Shown here piece by piece: positions 27,938 to 35,219 of a stretch of DNA of 64,000 bases. The stretch lies in assembly GCF_001317355.1 (NCBI RefSeq), contig NZ_LKET01000029.1, forward strand, positions 186,001 to 250,000, written 5' to 3'. This DNA is from Oxobacter pfennigii (GTDB lineage Bacteria; Bacillota; Clostridia; Clostridiales; Oxobacteraceae). The notes under the pieces are model-generated. The model was not told where the DNA came from. It saw only the letters and a list, made by a program, of their open reading frames with translations, and did no database searches. A program made the position numbers and the translations under genes. How positions within the stretch are numbered: position 1 is the stretch's first letter; each line of letters opens with the position of its first letter.

Positions 27938-28818
27938 TGGACCAGGCTCAAAACCTCAGAAGGCATGTTGCGGAGTATCGAAAAAGGAAAAAGAAAAACA
28001 AGCGGGATATCAGGGTTATTACCGTGGCCAGCGGTAAAGGCGGAGTGGGAAAAACCAATTTTTCGGTGAACCTTGCCATAGCATTAAAGGAGCAGGGTAA
28101 TGATGTAGTAGTTTTGGATGCGGATCTAGGCCTTGCCAACGTTGATGTAATAATAGGCGTTATAGCAAAATCCAATCTTTACGACGTGATTTTCAGCAAT
28201 AAAGGTATAAATGATATATTGATAAACGGTCCGGGAGGTATAAAGGTTGTTCCGGGAGGCTCAGGAATAGAGAGCTTGGCTGAATTGACAGAATCTCAGA
28301 GAAAGATACTATCGGATAAATTCAGCGATCTTAAGGATACGGATATTTTGATAGTGGATACAGGCGCCGGAATATCAAAAAATATATTGGGCTTTATTGC
28401 CGTATCCGATGAGGTTATAGTCGTTACAACTCCGGAACCTACGGCAATTACCGACGCATACAGTCTGATGAAGGTAACTTTAAGCCACCTTCCCAAGACC
28501 AGGATTAATCTGGTGGTAAACAGGGCTATGACTCCCAAGCAGGGGGAAGTAACCTATCAAAGACTGTCAAGGGCAGTTAAGAATTTTCTTAATAAGGATG
28601 TTAATTACTTAGGTTATGTTATAGATGATTTAAAGGTAAGGGCGGCCGTCATGGACCAGATACCTTTCAAGGTGGCCTATCCATCCTGTGATGCCAGCAA
28701 ATGCCTGAACACAATTGCTGCATCCCTTTTAGGAAACGAGGTTGAGACAAAGAGTACAGGCGGCGGTATAAAAGGTTTTATTAATAAAATTTCCTATCTT
28801 TTCAGCAAACTGGACTGA
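27937..28818 (+). CDS. flhG: MinD-like ATPase FlhG (FleN/YlxH)
   Basis: A 293-residue ParA/MinD-family ATPase with deviant Walker A VASGKGGVGKTNFSVNLAIA near 30-50, switch I VVLDADLGLANVDVIIGV and Walker B ILIVDTGAGISKN. A short basic N-terminal extension (LRRHVAEYRKRKKKNKRD) is typical of FlhG and stimulates FlhF. FlhG counts and places flagella. It ends with a probable membrane-targeting helix (FINKISYLFSKL). Confidence 0.93.
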   Translation: MDQAQNLRRHVAEYRKRKKKNKRDIRVITVASGKGGVGKTNFSVNLAIALKEQGNDVVVLDADLGLANVDVIIGVIAKSNLYDVIFSNKGINDILINGPGGIKVVPGGSGIESLAELTESQRKILSDKFSDLKDTDILIVDTGAGISKNILGFIAVSDEVIVVTTPEPTAITDAYSLMKVTLSHLPKTRINLVVNRAMTPKQGEVTYQRLSRAVKNFLNKDVNYLGYVIDDLKVRAAVMDQIPFKVAYPSCDASKCLNTIAASLLGNEVETKSTGGGIKGFINKISYLFSKLD

Positions 28819-28846
28819 TAAATTATTTCGAGAGGAGGGTTTCAAA

Positions 28847-29578
28847 TTGGGTTTATATGCTATGGATTGTGAAAGCAGAGAAGATACAATATTAAGATAT
28901 CTTCCGCTGGTAAAATTTATTGCAAGCAGGATAGCTATTGGAAAAATGTCGCCTGTGGATTCTGATGACCTTATTAATTATGGTGTCATAGGCCTTATTG
29001 ATGCAATAGACAAGTTCGACCCCAAAAGGGGAGTAAAATTTGAAACCTATGCCAGTTTAAGAATCAAGGGTGCAATAATCGATGAATTGAGAAAGATAAG
29101 CTGGATGCCCAGAAGCGCCATGGGAAAGGTCACAAGGCTTAATGAGGTAAGGGAAGAACTAAAGGAAAAACTGGGCAGAGATCCTAAAAACAGCGAGCTC
29201 TCCGAAGCTCTTGACTTACCTATTGAGGATTTGCAAAAGATTGAGGGATATGTGAATTACCTTTCTGTGGTTTCTTTAGATGAGATAATATTCCATTCCG
29301 ACGATGATGATATATTTTTATCTGCCACAATAGAGGATGTTAAAAGCCCCCGCCCCGAAATGATACTGGAAGACAAAGAAAAAATGCAGCTTTTAAAGAA
29401 ATCCATTGAAATGCTCAATGAAAAGGATAAACTTGTTTTAAGTCTTTACTATTATGAAAAATTAACACTGAAAGAAATAGGGCAGATAATGAGTATATCC
29501 GAATCAAGGGTTTCCCAGCTGCACAGCAGGGTTATATTAAGATTAAGGGACAACCTTAAAAAGCTTAAATATCAGTAG
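28847..29578 (+). CDS. fliA: RNA polymerase sigma-28 factor FliA/SigD
   Basis: A 243-residue sigma-70 family protein of the FliA/WhiG group, with region 2 (VDSDDLINYGVIGLIDAIDK, FDPKRGVKFETYASLRIKGA, IIDELRKISWMPRSA) and region 4 (LVLSLYYYEKLTLKEIGQIM, SISESRVSQLHSRVILRLR). It directs late flagellar transcription from TAAA-N15-GCCGATAA promoters, one of which is at 29-55. The start is TTG at 28847, seven bases after AGGAGGG. No flgM anti-sigma gene is in the window. Confidence 0.93.
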   Translation: MGLYAMDCESREDTILRYLPLVKFIASRIAIGKMSPVDSDDLINYGVIGLIDAIDKFDPKRGVKFETYASLRIKGAIIDELRKISWMPRSAMGKVTRLNEVREELKEKLGRDPKNSELSEALDLPIEDLQKIEGYVNYLSVVSLDEIIFHSDDDDIFLSATIEDVKSPRPEMILEDKEKMQLLKKSIEMLNEKDKLVLSLYYYEKLTLKEIGQIMSISESRVSQLHSRVILRLRDNLKKLKYQ

Positions 29579-29610
29579 CTATTCGCCTATGTCATATGTT
29601 TGGAGGATAT

Positions 29611-30081
29611 ATGCAGTATATAGTTTTTGCTGTTGGAATTATATTAATTATAATAGGAGTAAGGGGTTCCCAGAAAAGAAGTGAGCCTGTTGTTGAAAAG
29701 GCTGCTGAGGAGCAGGAGATACCAAAGCCGGAGTTTGTCTTTCAGGTATTGGGTTATGAGGAAAAGTTCAAGGAATTCTTGGAGGAAAGCGATATCATGT
29801 ATAAATTGGACACTTTGGAGGATAAATTGGACTTACTCTGGAGTGAAATAGGAAGGCTAAAGGAAAGCAGGGAAGTAAAAGAAGAAGTTAAAGCAATTGA
29901 GGAAACATATACAATTGATCATAAAGAAAACACCCAGCTAAAATTAAACAAGGATGATTTAAAGGACGTAAACAAGCAGGCAGCCCTTTTGAAGGATGAA
30001 GGCTTGAGCGTGGAAGAAATTGCAGACAGGCTGGGTATACTGAAGGGGGAGGTATTATTAAGGCTTGGTATGAAAAAATAG
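29611..30081 (+). CDS. Small membrane-anchored protein with C-terminal helix-turn-helix-like segment (SwrB-position protein)
   Basis: The 156-residue protein has one N-terminal transmembrane helix (about residues 2-18, YIVFAVGIILIIIGVRG), a charged coiled-coil middle, and a C-terminal segment LKDEGLSVEEIADRLGILKG that looks like a short helix-turn-helix. It sits directly after the sigma-28 gene, the place taken by swrB (ylxL) in Bacillus, and the single-helix layout is the same; similarity is by layout and position rather than by sequence I can confirm. GGAGG at 29602-29606 favours the ATG at 29611 over the one at 29596. Confidence 0.65.
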   Translation: MQYIVFAVGIILIIIGVRGSQKRSEPVVEKAAEEQEIPKPEFVFQVLGYEEKFKEFLEESDIMYKLDTLEDKLDLLWSEIGRLKESREVKEEVKAIEETYTIDHKENTQLKLNKDDLKDVNKQAALLKDEGLSVEEIADRLGILKGEVLLRLGMKK

Positions 30082-30257
30082 TGGCACTTTTTTCGGATAA
30101 AAAGGTTATATTAGGAATGGGGATAGGGTTTGTTTTGGCATCCTTGATAATGATGGCTGCACCTAAACCTAAAATATCGGATGATGAACTGATAAGGCTT
30201 GCCCGGGAAAAGGGTATGGTTTTTCAGGATGAAATAAAGGCTCTGTATAATAAGTAA
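30081..30257 (+). CDS. Small membrane protein (58 residues) after the sigma-28 gene
   Basis: An open frame of 58 codons starts at GTG 30081, overlapping the previous stop by one base, and ends with TAA 15 bases before flgG. It has a basic N terminus (FSDKKVIL), one hydrophobic helix (about residues 9-27, VILGMGIGFVLASLIMMAAP) and a C-terminal amphipathic stretch ISDDELIRLAREKGMVFQDE. This DDELIRLAREKGM pattern resembles a short motif in small Firmicutes proteins related to the N-terminal part of MltG/YceG; the likeness is weak. There is no strong ribosome binding site, so translation by coupling is likely. Confidence 0.55.
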   Translation: MALFSDKKVILGMGIGFVLASLIMMAAPKPKISDDELIRLAREKGMVFQDEIKALYNK

Positions 30258-30271
30258 ATGGAGGTGATTGC

Positions 30272-31063
30272 ATGTTAAGAGGAATATATACCGCGGCAGC
30301 CGGTATGAAGAATATTCAGGCAAAGCAGGACGCATCAGCAAACAATATGGCAAATTCAACTACTATAGGATACAAGCAGGACAAGGTGGTTTCAGAATCT
30401 TTCTCCCAAGTGATGCTGCAAACCGTACAGGATACAGGAAACGGTATTTTAGAGAGAAAAGATATAGGTCCGCTATCTCTTGGTGTTCACAAAGGTGAAG
30501 TATACACGGATTTCAGTCAGGGAAATTTCATGGAGACAGGAAATCCTCTTGATTTGGCGATTGTTGGCCAGGGCTTTTTTGAAGTAAGAAGCTATGATGA
30601 CATAAATGAGACTGCAAGGTATACAAGGGACGGAAGCTTTATATTGGATGCAGAGGGAAGAATTGTAAACCTTGACGGTGAATTTTTAATGGCGGAAGAT
30701 TTGGAAACAGGAGAGACAGGTCCTGCTGTTGTTGGCAGTGGACAGGTTACTGTCAATGATAGCGGTATTATAACTGTGGATAATGTGGACAGATACCGAA
30801 TAATTACTGTTGATTTTGTGGATTATAACAATATAGCAAAAGCAGGCAATAATCTAATCATTACTGGAGATGAGCCTGTGATAGCCGAAGCGCAGAATAT
30901 TGATATCCGCCAGGGAATTTTAGAGCAGTCCAATGTGGATTTAACCAGCGAAATGACCAATATGATAGTGAATATCAGAAGCTTTCAGGCAAACCAGAGG
31001 GTAATTGCATCAATAGACGAGACCTTGAACAAATCTGTAAATGAAGTAGGAGCCTTGAAATAA
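30272..31063 (+). CDS. flgG: Flagellar rod protein FlgG/FlgF family
   Basis: A 263-residue rod/hook family protein. It starts MLRGIYTAAAGMKNIQAKQD, ASANNMANSTTIGYKQD and ends with QSNVDLTSEMTNMIVNIRSF, QANQRVIASIDETLNKSVNE. The MLRGIYTAAAGM start and the moderate length fit FlgF/FlgG of the distal rod; only one such gene is in this operon, so a second copy may lie elsewhere. GGAGGTGATTGC precedes the ATG. It closes the flagellar operon; no clear terminator is seen before the metK promoter. Confidence 0.85.
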   Translation: MLRGIYTAAAGMKNIQAKQDASANNMANSTTIGYKQDKVVSESFSQVMLQTVQDTGNGILERKDIGPLSLGVHKGEVYTDFSQGNFMETGNPLDLAIVGQGFFEVRSYDDINETARYTRDGSFILDAEGRIVNLDGEFLMAEDLETGETGPAVVGSGQVTVNDSGIITVDNVDRYRIITVDFVDYNNIAKAGNNLIITGDEPVIAEAQNIDIRQGILEQSNVDLTSEMTNMIVNIRSFQANQRVIASIDETLNKSVNEVGALK

Positions 31064-31101
31064 CAGCAAAAAATTATATTTTTCGATTTATTTCATAATT
31101 A

Positions 31102-31130
31102 TTGACAACTAAATGTGAGTATGATATATT
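31102..31130 (+). promoter_or_regulatory. Sigma-A promoter of metK
   Basis: TTGACA at 31102-31107 and TATATT at 31125-31130 are exactly 17 bases apart, with an extended TG at 31122-31123. The SAM riboswitch begins about 35 bases downstream. Confidence 0.8.
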
Positions 31131-31165
31131 ATATAATTGGTAAATAAATATATGTGTTTTATACA

Positions 31166-31304
31166 CTCTTATCAAGAGAGGTGGAGGGATAGGCCCGATG
31201 AAACCCGGCAACCAGCATTTTATGCCAAGGTGCCAATTCCTGCGGATAATTGCCGCGAGATGAGGGTAGGGAAAACCTCTTCGTCTGAAGAGGTATTATT
31301 TTTT
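31166..31304 (+). promoter_or_regulatory. SAM-I (S-box) riboswitch controlling metK
   Basis: The leader contains the S-box core: CTCTTATC (31166-31173) for the P1 stem, AAGAGAGGTGGAGGGAT, GGCCCGATGAAACCCGGCAA and the closing GATGAG at 31259-31264. It is followed by an intrinsic terminator at 31275-31304. Binding of S-adenosylmethionine stabilises the aptamer and leaves the terminator free to form, so metK is expressed when SAM is low. The whole layout is the standard one for SAM synthetase genes in Firmicutes. Confidence 0.96.
31275..31304 (+). terminator. Riboswitch-controlled terminator
   Basis: ACCTCTTC (31275-31282) and GAAGAGGT (31287-31294) form an 8-bp stem with a GTCT loop, followed by ATTATTTTTT. 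It is the expression platform of the SAM riboswitch. Confidence 0.9.
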
Positions 31305-31420
31305 GTGTAAATGTGTAAAAAAAAATTTTTTTCAGGGAATTCTTATATTGAACAAACTAATGATAAAAGAATAATTTACATATTAAAGAAGCCCCTGTTA
31401 TCAAAAGGAGGAGTTATAAA

Positions 31421-32614
31421 ATGACTAAAAGACTTTTTACTTCAGAGTCAGTTACAGAAGGACATCCGGATAAAATATGCGATCAGATATCAGATGCAGT
31501 TTTAGACGAAATTTTTTCTAAAGACCCTAACGCAAGGGTTGCCTGCGAAACAGCAGTAACCACAGGCTTAGTTTTGGTTATGGGAGAGATATCAACAAAC
31601 TGCTATGTGGATATACCAAAAGTAGTAAGGCGCACAATCGAGGAAATAGGCTATACCAGGGCTAAATACGGATTTGACTGCGATACCTGTGCGGTATTGA
31701 CTTCCATTGATGAACAGTCAGCCGATATCGCCCTCGGAGTTGACAAAGCTCTTGAAGCAAAGCATGGAGAGGAATTCGATAAAATAGAAGCCATAGGTGC
31801 GGGAGATCAGGGCATGATGTTTGGATTTGCCTGCGCCGAAACACCTGAATTAATGCCCCTTCCCATATCTCTTGCCCACAAGCTTTCAAGAAGGCTTACT
31901 GAAGTCAGAAAAAACGGTACTTTGAATTATTTAAGGCCGGACGGAAAGACTCAGGTTACCGTGGAATATGCGGATAATACCCCGGTAAGAGTGGATACAG
32001 TTGTTATATCCACACAGCACGGACCGGAAGTCAGTCATGAGCAGATAGAAAAAGATATGATTGAGCATGTAATAAAAGAAATAATTCCTGAAAAATATCT
32101 GGATGCAAATACAAGGTATTTCATCAATCCAACAGGAAGGTTTGTTGTAGGAGGGCCTCAGGGCGATTCAGGACTTACAGGAAGAAAGATTATCGTTGAC
32201 ACTTACGGCGGATATGCAAGACACGGCGGCGGTGCATTCTCGGGAAAAGACCCCACGAAGGTAGACCGTTCCGCAGCATATGCGGCAAGATGGGTTGCTA
32301 AAAATCTGGTGGCAGCAGGAGTTGCAACAAAACTTGAAATAGAAATTGCTTATGCCATCGGTGTGGCAAGGCCTGTTTCAATAGAAGTTGATACCTCGGG
32401 CACAGGTGTCGTTGCAGATGATACTATTGTAAATATAATAAACAAGGTATTTGATTTAAGGCCGGCGGCAATTATAAGGGACCTTGATTTAAGAAGGCCT
32501 ATATACAAACAAACTGCGGCCTACGGCCACTTCGGAAGAACCGATATTGACCTTCCATGGGAAAAATTGAACAAGGTTGAAGAAATAAAGGCTGAGCTTG
32601 CAAAATTAAAATAA
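31421..32614 (+). CDS. metK: S-adenosylmethionine synthetase MetK
   Basis: The 397-residue enzyme makes SAM from methionine and ATP in the cytoplasm. Conserved motifs are [20 protein letters not shown] at the N terminus, [13 protein letters not shown] near 128 (ATP binding), [20 protein letters not shown] and [20 protein letters not shown] (phosphate-binding loop) near 255. Normal length. Translation starts at ATG after AAAGGAGGAG. It is monocistronic, governed by the S-box riboswitch and closed by a strong terminator. Confidence 0.98.
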   Translation: MTKRLFTSESVTEGHPDKICDQISDAVLDEIFSKDPNARVACETAVTTGLVLVMGEISTNCYVDIPKVVRRTIEEIGYTRAKYGFDCDTCAVLTSIDEQSADIALGVDKALEAKHGEEFDKIEAIGAGDQGMMFGFACAETPELMPLPISLAHKLSRRLTEVRKNGTLNYLRPDGKTQVTVEYADNTPVRVDTVVISTQHGPEVSHEQIEKDMIEHVIKEIIPEKYLDANTRYFINPTGRFVVGGPQGDSGLTGRKIIVDTYGGYARHGGGAFSGKDPTKVDRSAAYAARWVAKNLVAAGVATKLEIEIAYAIGVARPVSIEVDTSGTGVVADDTIVNIINKVFDLRPAAIIRDLDLRRPIYKQTAAYGHFGRTDIDLPWEKLNKVEEIKAELAKLK

Positions 32615-32622
32615 TTTATTTT

Positions 32623-32657
32623 AGTGGACTGCTTTAAAAAATATAAAGCAGTCCACT
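32623..32657 (+). terminator. Terminator after metK
   Basis: AGTGGACTGCTTT (32623-32635) and AAAGCAGTCCACT (32645-32657) form a perfect 13-bp stem, followed by TTC only, so the T-run is short. Confidence 0.8.
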
Positions 32658-32727
32658 TTCATATTCTATGGCAAACCATGGCATAAATCATAGAATGATA
32701 TTGATGATTATATTAATGGAGGTTTTC

Positions 32728-33099
32728 ATGTCCCCATATATTTGTCCGGTCTATGTCAACGAAATGACGCGTAAATATAACTGCTGTAAGATGCCATATC
32801 CAGTGCCCCGATTTAATTCAGATGAAGTCAAGAAAAGCTTTACAACTGAAGAAGCTGTTGAATTGGCAAGGATGCTGGATATTAACTTCAGTAAATTCGA
32901 CGTTGAACAGTTCAGAATGGGACTTGATGTAGAGCTTGAACACGGCCGAAGGGATCCTGCAACTAATGTTACAAATGATGATCCGGTTATGACTGCTAAA
33001 ATAGCACTTGCTCACTTAAATGAATTCTCAGATTATTATAGCAGGCTTAAAAAGATGGAAGACGAGGCAAAACAATATTGGGGAATAAGCGGAAAATAG
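32728..33099 (+). CDS. DUF5661-like protein
   Basis: A 123-residue protein. After a cysteine-containing N terminus (SPYICPVYVNEMTRKYNCCK), the rest is a well-structured helical domain with FTTEEAVELARMLDINFSKF and DVEQFRMGLDVELEHGRRDP then ATNVTNDDPVMTAKIALAHL. The phrase GxDVELEHGxxDPxTNVTxDDP is what I associate with DUF5661; no function is known. GGAGG at 32719-32723 selects ATG 32728; upstream in-frame ATGs extend an unlikely hydrophobic leader. Terminators flank the gene, so it is monocistronic. Confidence 0.7.
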   Translation: MSPYICPVYVNEMTRKYNCCKMPYPVPRFNSDEVKKSFTTEEAVELARMLDINFSKFDVEQFRMGLDVELEHGRRDPATNVTNDDPVMTAKIALAHLNEFSDYYSRLKKMEDEAKQYWGISGK

Positions 33100-33137
33100 G
33101 TGTTCAGCTGGGTCAAAAGTCCCGGAGATAATTAGAG

Positions 33138-33174
33138 GCAAACCGTGTAAAATGTTGATTTTACACGGTTTTGC
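33138..33174 (+). terminator. Terminator after the DUF5661-like gene
   Basis: GCAAACCGTGTAAAAT (33138-33153) and ATTTTACACGGTTTTGC (33158-33174) pair almost perfectly around a GTTG loop. The rest of the gap to 33326 shows no gene. Confidence 0.75.
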
Positions 33175-33326
33175 TATATTTTAGGTAAGAAATGGGGTAT
33201 AATAATCAGCAAGAGTAGTCAACAATGAAATAGATAACATTTGATTCCTTTATTTAATAAATGCGAAGTGATGGTGCAAGCAGCTATGTTTATCTGCAGA
33301 TCAAGCTGTAAGTATTTTTCCAAAGG

Positions 33327-33653
33327 TCAGTCTTTCTTGTAGTGTTTGGGGTTAGGAGATTTTACCACAAAAAACTCCAATACGCCACCGCCAAAATTGT
33401 TTACATTCATCTTCGTTTGATAAGGGATATTGATTATCTGGCCGCAGGTATATAAATGCTGTTCCTGATCGTTTAACTTTAAAGTCATTTCCCCCCTGAT
33501 AATGATCATATATACATTTGAATTTGAATAGTGCTCGGGAAGGCCCTCGCCTTCCGGCAAAATCATATGGTTGATCAGTACCGGGTCATCGTCTATTATT
33601 TTTTCTATGAGTTTTGTATCGTCTCTTGAAAACCTGTATATATTTTCTAACAT
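33327..33653 (-). CDS. Cupin-domain protein
   Basis: A 108-residue single cupin barrel: LPEHYSNSNVYMIIIRGEMT matches cupin motif 1 but keeps only one of the two metal-binding histidines, and CGQIINIPYQTKMNV at motif 2 has lost its histidine. It may therefore bind a ligand without metal or act only as a sensor or fold. The ATG ending at 33653 has a complement of AGGAG at 33661-33665. It is divergent from a Crp/Fnr regulator and shares its operator region, so it is probably a target of that regulator. Confidence 0.8.
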   Translation of the reverse strand: MLENIYRFSRDDTKLIEKIIDDDPVLINHMILPEGEGLPEHYSNSNVYMIIIRGEMTLKLNDQEQHLYTCGQIINIPYQTKMNVNNFGGGVLEFFVVKSPNPKHYKKD

Positions 33654-33683
33654 GATTGGACTCCTTTCTTTTTCATATTTCTT

Positions 33684-33728
33684 ATAATATACTTGAAACT
33701 CAAAAATAAAAAAGTTACCATGGTAACT
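33684..33728. promoter_or_regulatory. Divergent promoters with palindromic operator (cupin / Crp-Fnr regulator)
   Basis: AGTTACCATGGTAACT at 33713-33728 is a perfect 16-base palindrome. For the regulator (plus strand), TTGAAA 33693-33698 and TACCAT 33716-33721 are 17 bases apart, so the palindrome covers the -10 box. For the cupin gene (minus strand), TATTAT lies at 33689-33684, which puts the palindrome centre about 43 bases upstream of the expected start, close to the -41.5 position used by Crp/Fnr activators. This suggests self-repression and activation of the cupin gene from one site. Confidence 0.5.
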
Positions 33729-33765
33729 AATATCGAGGTGAGTTGAAATTATAATAAATACTTAT

Positions 33766-34419
33766 ATGTATGCCTTATCGGGCTTTGACCTTTTTAACTG
33801 CTTTTCGCAAGCCGAGTTGATTCGGTTATTTCATTCGGACAATTACAGGATAACGCAATATAATAAAGGTCAGGTCATTCATCTCCAAAATGAAATATGC
33901 CGTACAATGGATATTGTGCTGAAGGGCAGAGTAGCTGTCCAAAAAATAAATGAAGAAGGAAATATATTAAAAATAAATGTATTTTCAGCCGGAAGCATTT
34001 TAGGAGCCAATCTCCTGTTCTCAAACAGAAATTTTTATCCCATGACTGTCATTTCCGAGTCTCAAACAGTATTGCTCCATATATATAAAGAGCTGGTCCT
34101 GGAGCTGAGTCAAACGAATGCTCACTTTATGACCGGTTTGATGACAGTGATTTCCGACAGGATACTGCTCCTGACAGACAAAATAGATGCTATTTCTTTA
34201 AAGACAGTTAGGCAAAAAATAGTAGACTTTTTGAAATACGAATATTCTATTCAAAAAAGTAATGTTCTTAAATTAACTATATCAAAAAGGGATTTAGCCG
34301 AAAGATTTGGTATTCAACGAACATCTCTGAGCAGAGAATTAAATAAAATGAGAAAAGAGGGTTTACTGGAGTATAGCGCAAAAACCATAACGCTTAAACG
34401 GATAGATATTGTTAAGTAA
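33766..34419 (+). CDS. Crp/Fnr family transcriptional regulator
   Basis: At least 217 residues. The N-terminal cyclic-nucleotide-binding-like beta barrel spans about 20-120 (GQVIHLQNEICRTMDIVLKG, VFSAGSILGANLLF), followed by the dimer helix and a C-terminal winged helix with ISKRDLAERFGIQRTSLSRE as the recognition region. The effector is unknown; there are only two cysteines (12 and 45), so no Fnr-type Fe-S cluster is expected. The start is uncertain: GAGGTGA at 33735-33741 is 24 bases before ATG 33766, and the in-frame codons at the usual distance are ATT 33748, ATA 33751 and ATA 33754. A non-AUG start would add four to six residues (such as NTY) that fit family N termini. Confidence 0.85.
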   Translation: MYALSGFDLFNCFSQAELIRLFHSDNYRITQYNKGQVIHLQNEICRTMDIVLKGRVAVQKINEEGNILKINVFSAGSILGANLLFSNRNFYPMTVISESQTVLLHIYKELVLELSQTNAHFMTGLMTVISDRILLLTDKIDAISLKTVRQKIVDFLKYEYSIQKSNVLKLTISKRDLAERFGIQRTSLSRELNKMRKEGLLEYSAKTITLKRIDIVK

Positions 34420-34650
34420 CAAGCATATGAAGGATTAAAATGTCTGGTATGGGCAGTTTTAGTATTGTATATCTTAAAAAGGACTTTGTGCACGATGGTA
34501 TTGAATTCCTACTTCTAATTTATTATAATAATATTGTAGGCAAGTATTTTGAATAAAATATTTAATATAATACAAATTTTATTTAAAATTATGCATTTAA
34601 AAATATTTATAGTAAAGCAAATTACATTTTAAGAGAAGAGGAGGATACTG

Positions 34651-35133
34651 ATGTTTGATGAAAATAATAACCGCCGTGAATACTTTCGTGTCACATTTCC
34701 TAAATCTTTATGTGCTAAAATGTCAGTATTCAAAATAGGCAATAATGTCATCAGTTCAGGCAGCAGCAATGTCTGTATAGGAGATATGAGCGCCGGCGGA
34801 CTGAAATTCTTCTCTAATATAAATTTACCGGCAAATTCGAATGTAATATTGGAATTTACTATTGCCATGCTTAATGAAATAATCGTACTTCGGGGATATG
34901 TAGTGAGGAAAATAGAAGAAGCAAACGGAATAAGGGAATATGGCATTAAGTTCAGTATAGATGAGGACGAGCGGGCTGTTTTGGTCAATGTATTAAACAA
35001 GCTTTCGATAAGTATAAGAAGAAATATTTCTTTGGGAAACTCGGAATTTTGTTTGAATGATAGAGCTGAATGCCTTATAAATCATAGATATACCAATAAA
35101 GAGCCTGCCATAAACAAGCATTCAAAGAAATAA
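34651..35133 (+). CDS. PilZ-domain c-di-GMP-binding protein
   Basis: The 160-residue protein has a single PilZ domain with the c-di-GMP-binding motif RREYFRVTFP (the RxxxR box, residues 8-12) and SVCIGDMSAGGLKF-like D/NxSxxG box near 46-51, then GIKFSIDEDERAVLVNVLNK. PilZ proteins translate c-di-GMP levels into changes of motility or surface behaviour, which fits a window full of flagellar genes. The C-terminal 40 residues are polar and unique. GAGGAGGATACTG precedes the ATG. It stands alone, 231 AT-rich bases after the Crp/Fnr gene, a gap in which I see nothing recognisable. Confidence 0.87.
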   Translation: MFDENNNRREYFRVTFPKSLCAKMSVFKIGNNVISSGSSNVCIGDMSAGGLKFFSNINLPANSNVILEFTIAMLNEIIVLRGYVVRKIEEANGIREYGIKFSIDEDERAVLVNVLNKLSISIRRNISLGNSEFCLNDRAECLINHRYTNKEPAINKHSKK

Positions 35134-35176
35134 AAAACGCGGATAAATCAGTTAAAAACTAGCTATCCACGTTTTT
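35133..35176. terminator. Bidirectional terminator between pilZ gene and chemoreceptor gene
   Basis: AAAAACGCGGATA (35133-35145) pairs with TATCCACGTTTTT (35164-35176), one mismatch. A-rich and T-rich flanks let it serve both convergent genes. Confidence 0.7.
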
Positions 35177-35219
35177 CTATATAGCTTAATAAATATTATT
35201 CGACAAGTTGTAAAATAGG

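Noticed and set aside
30268-30498. Frame of 76 codons overlapping the flgG start
   Set aside because: It is out of frame with flgG, which is unambiguous and begins four bases later.
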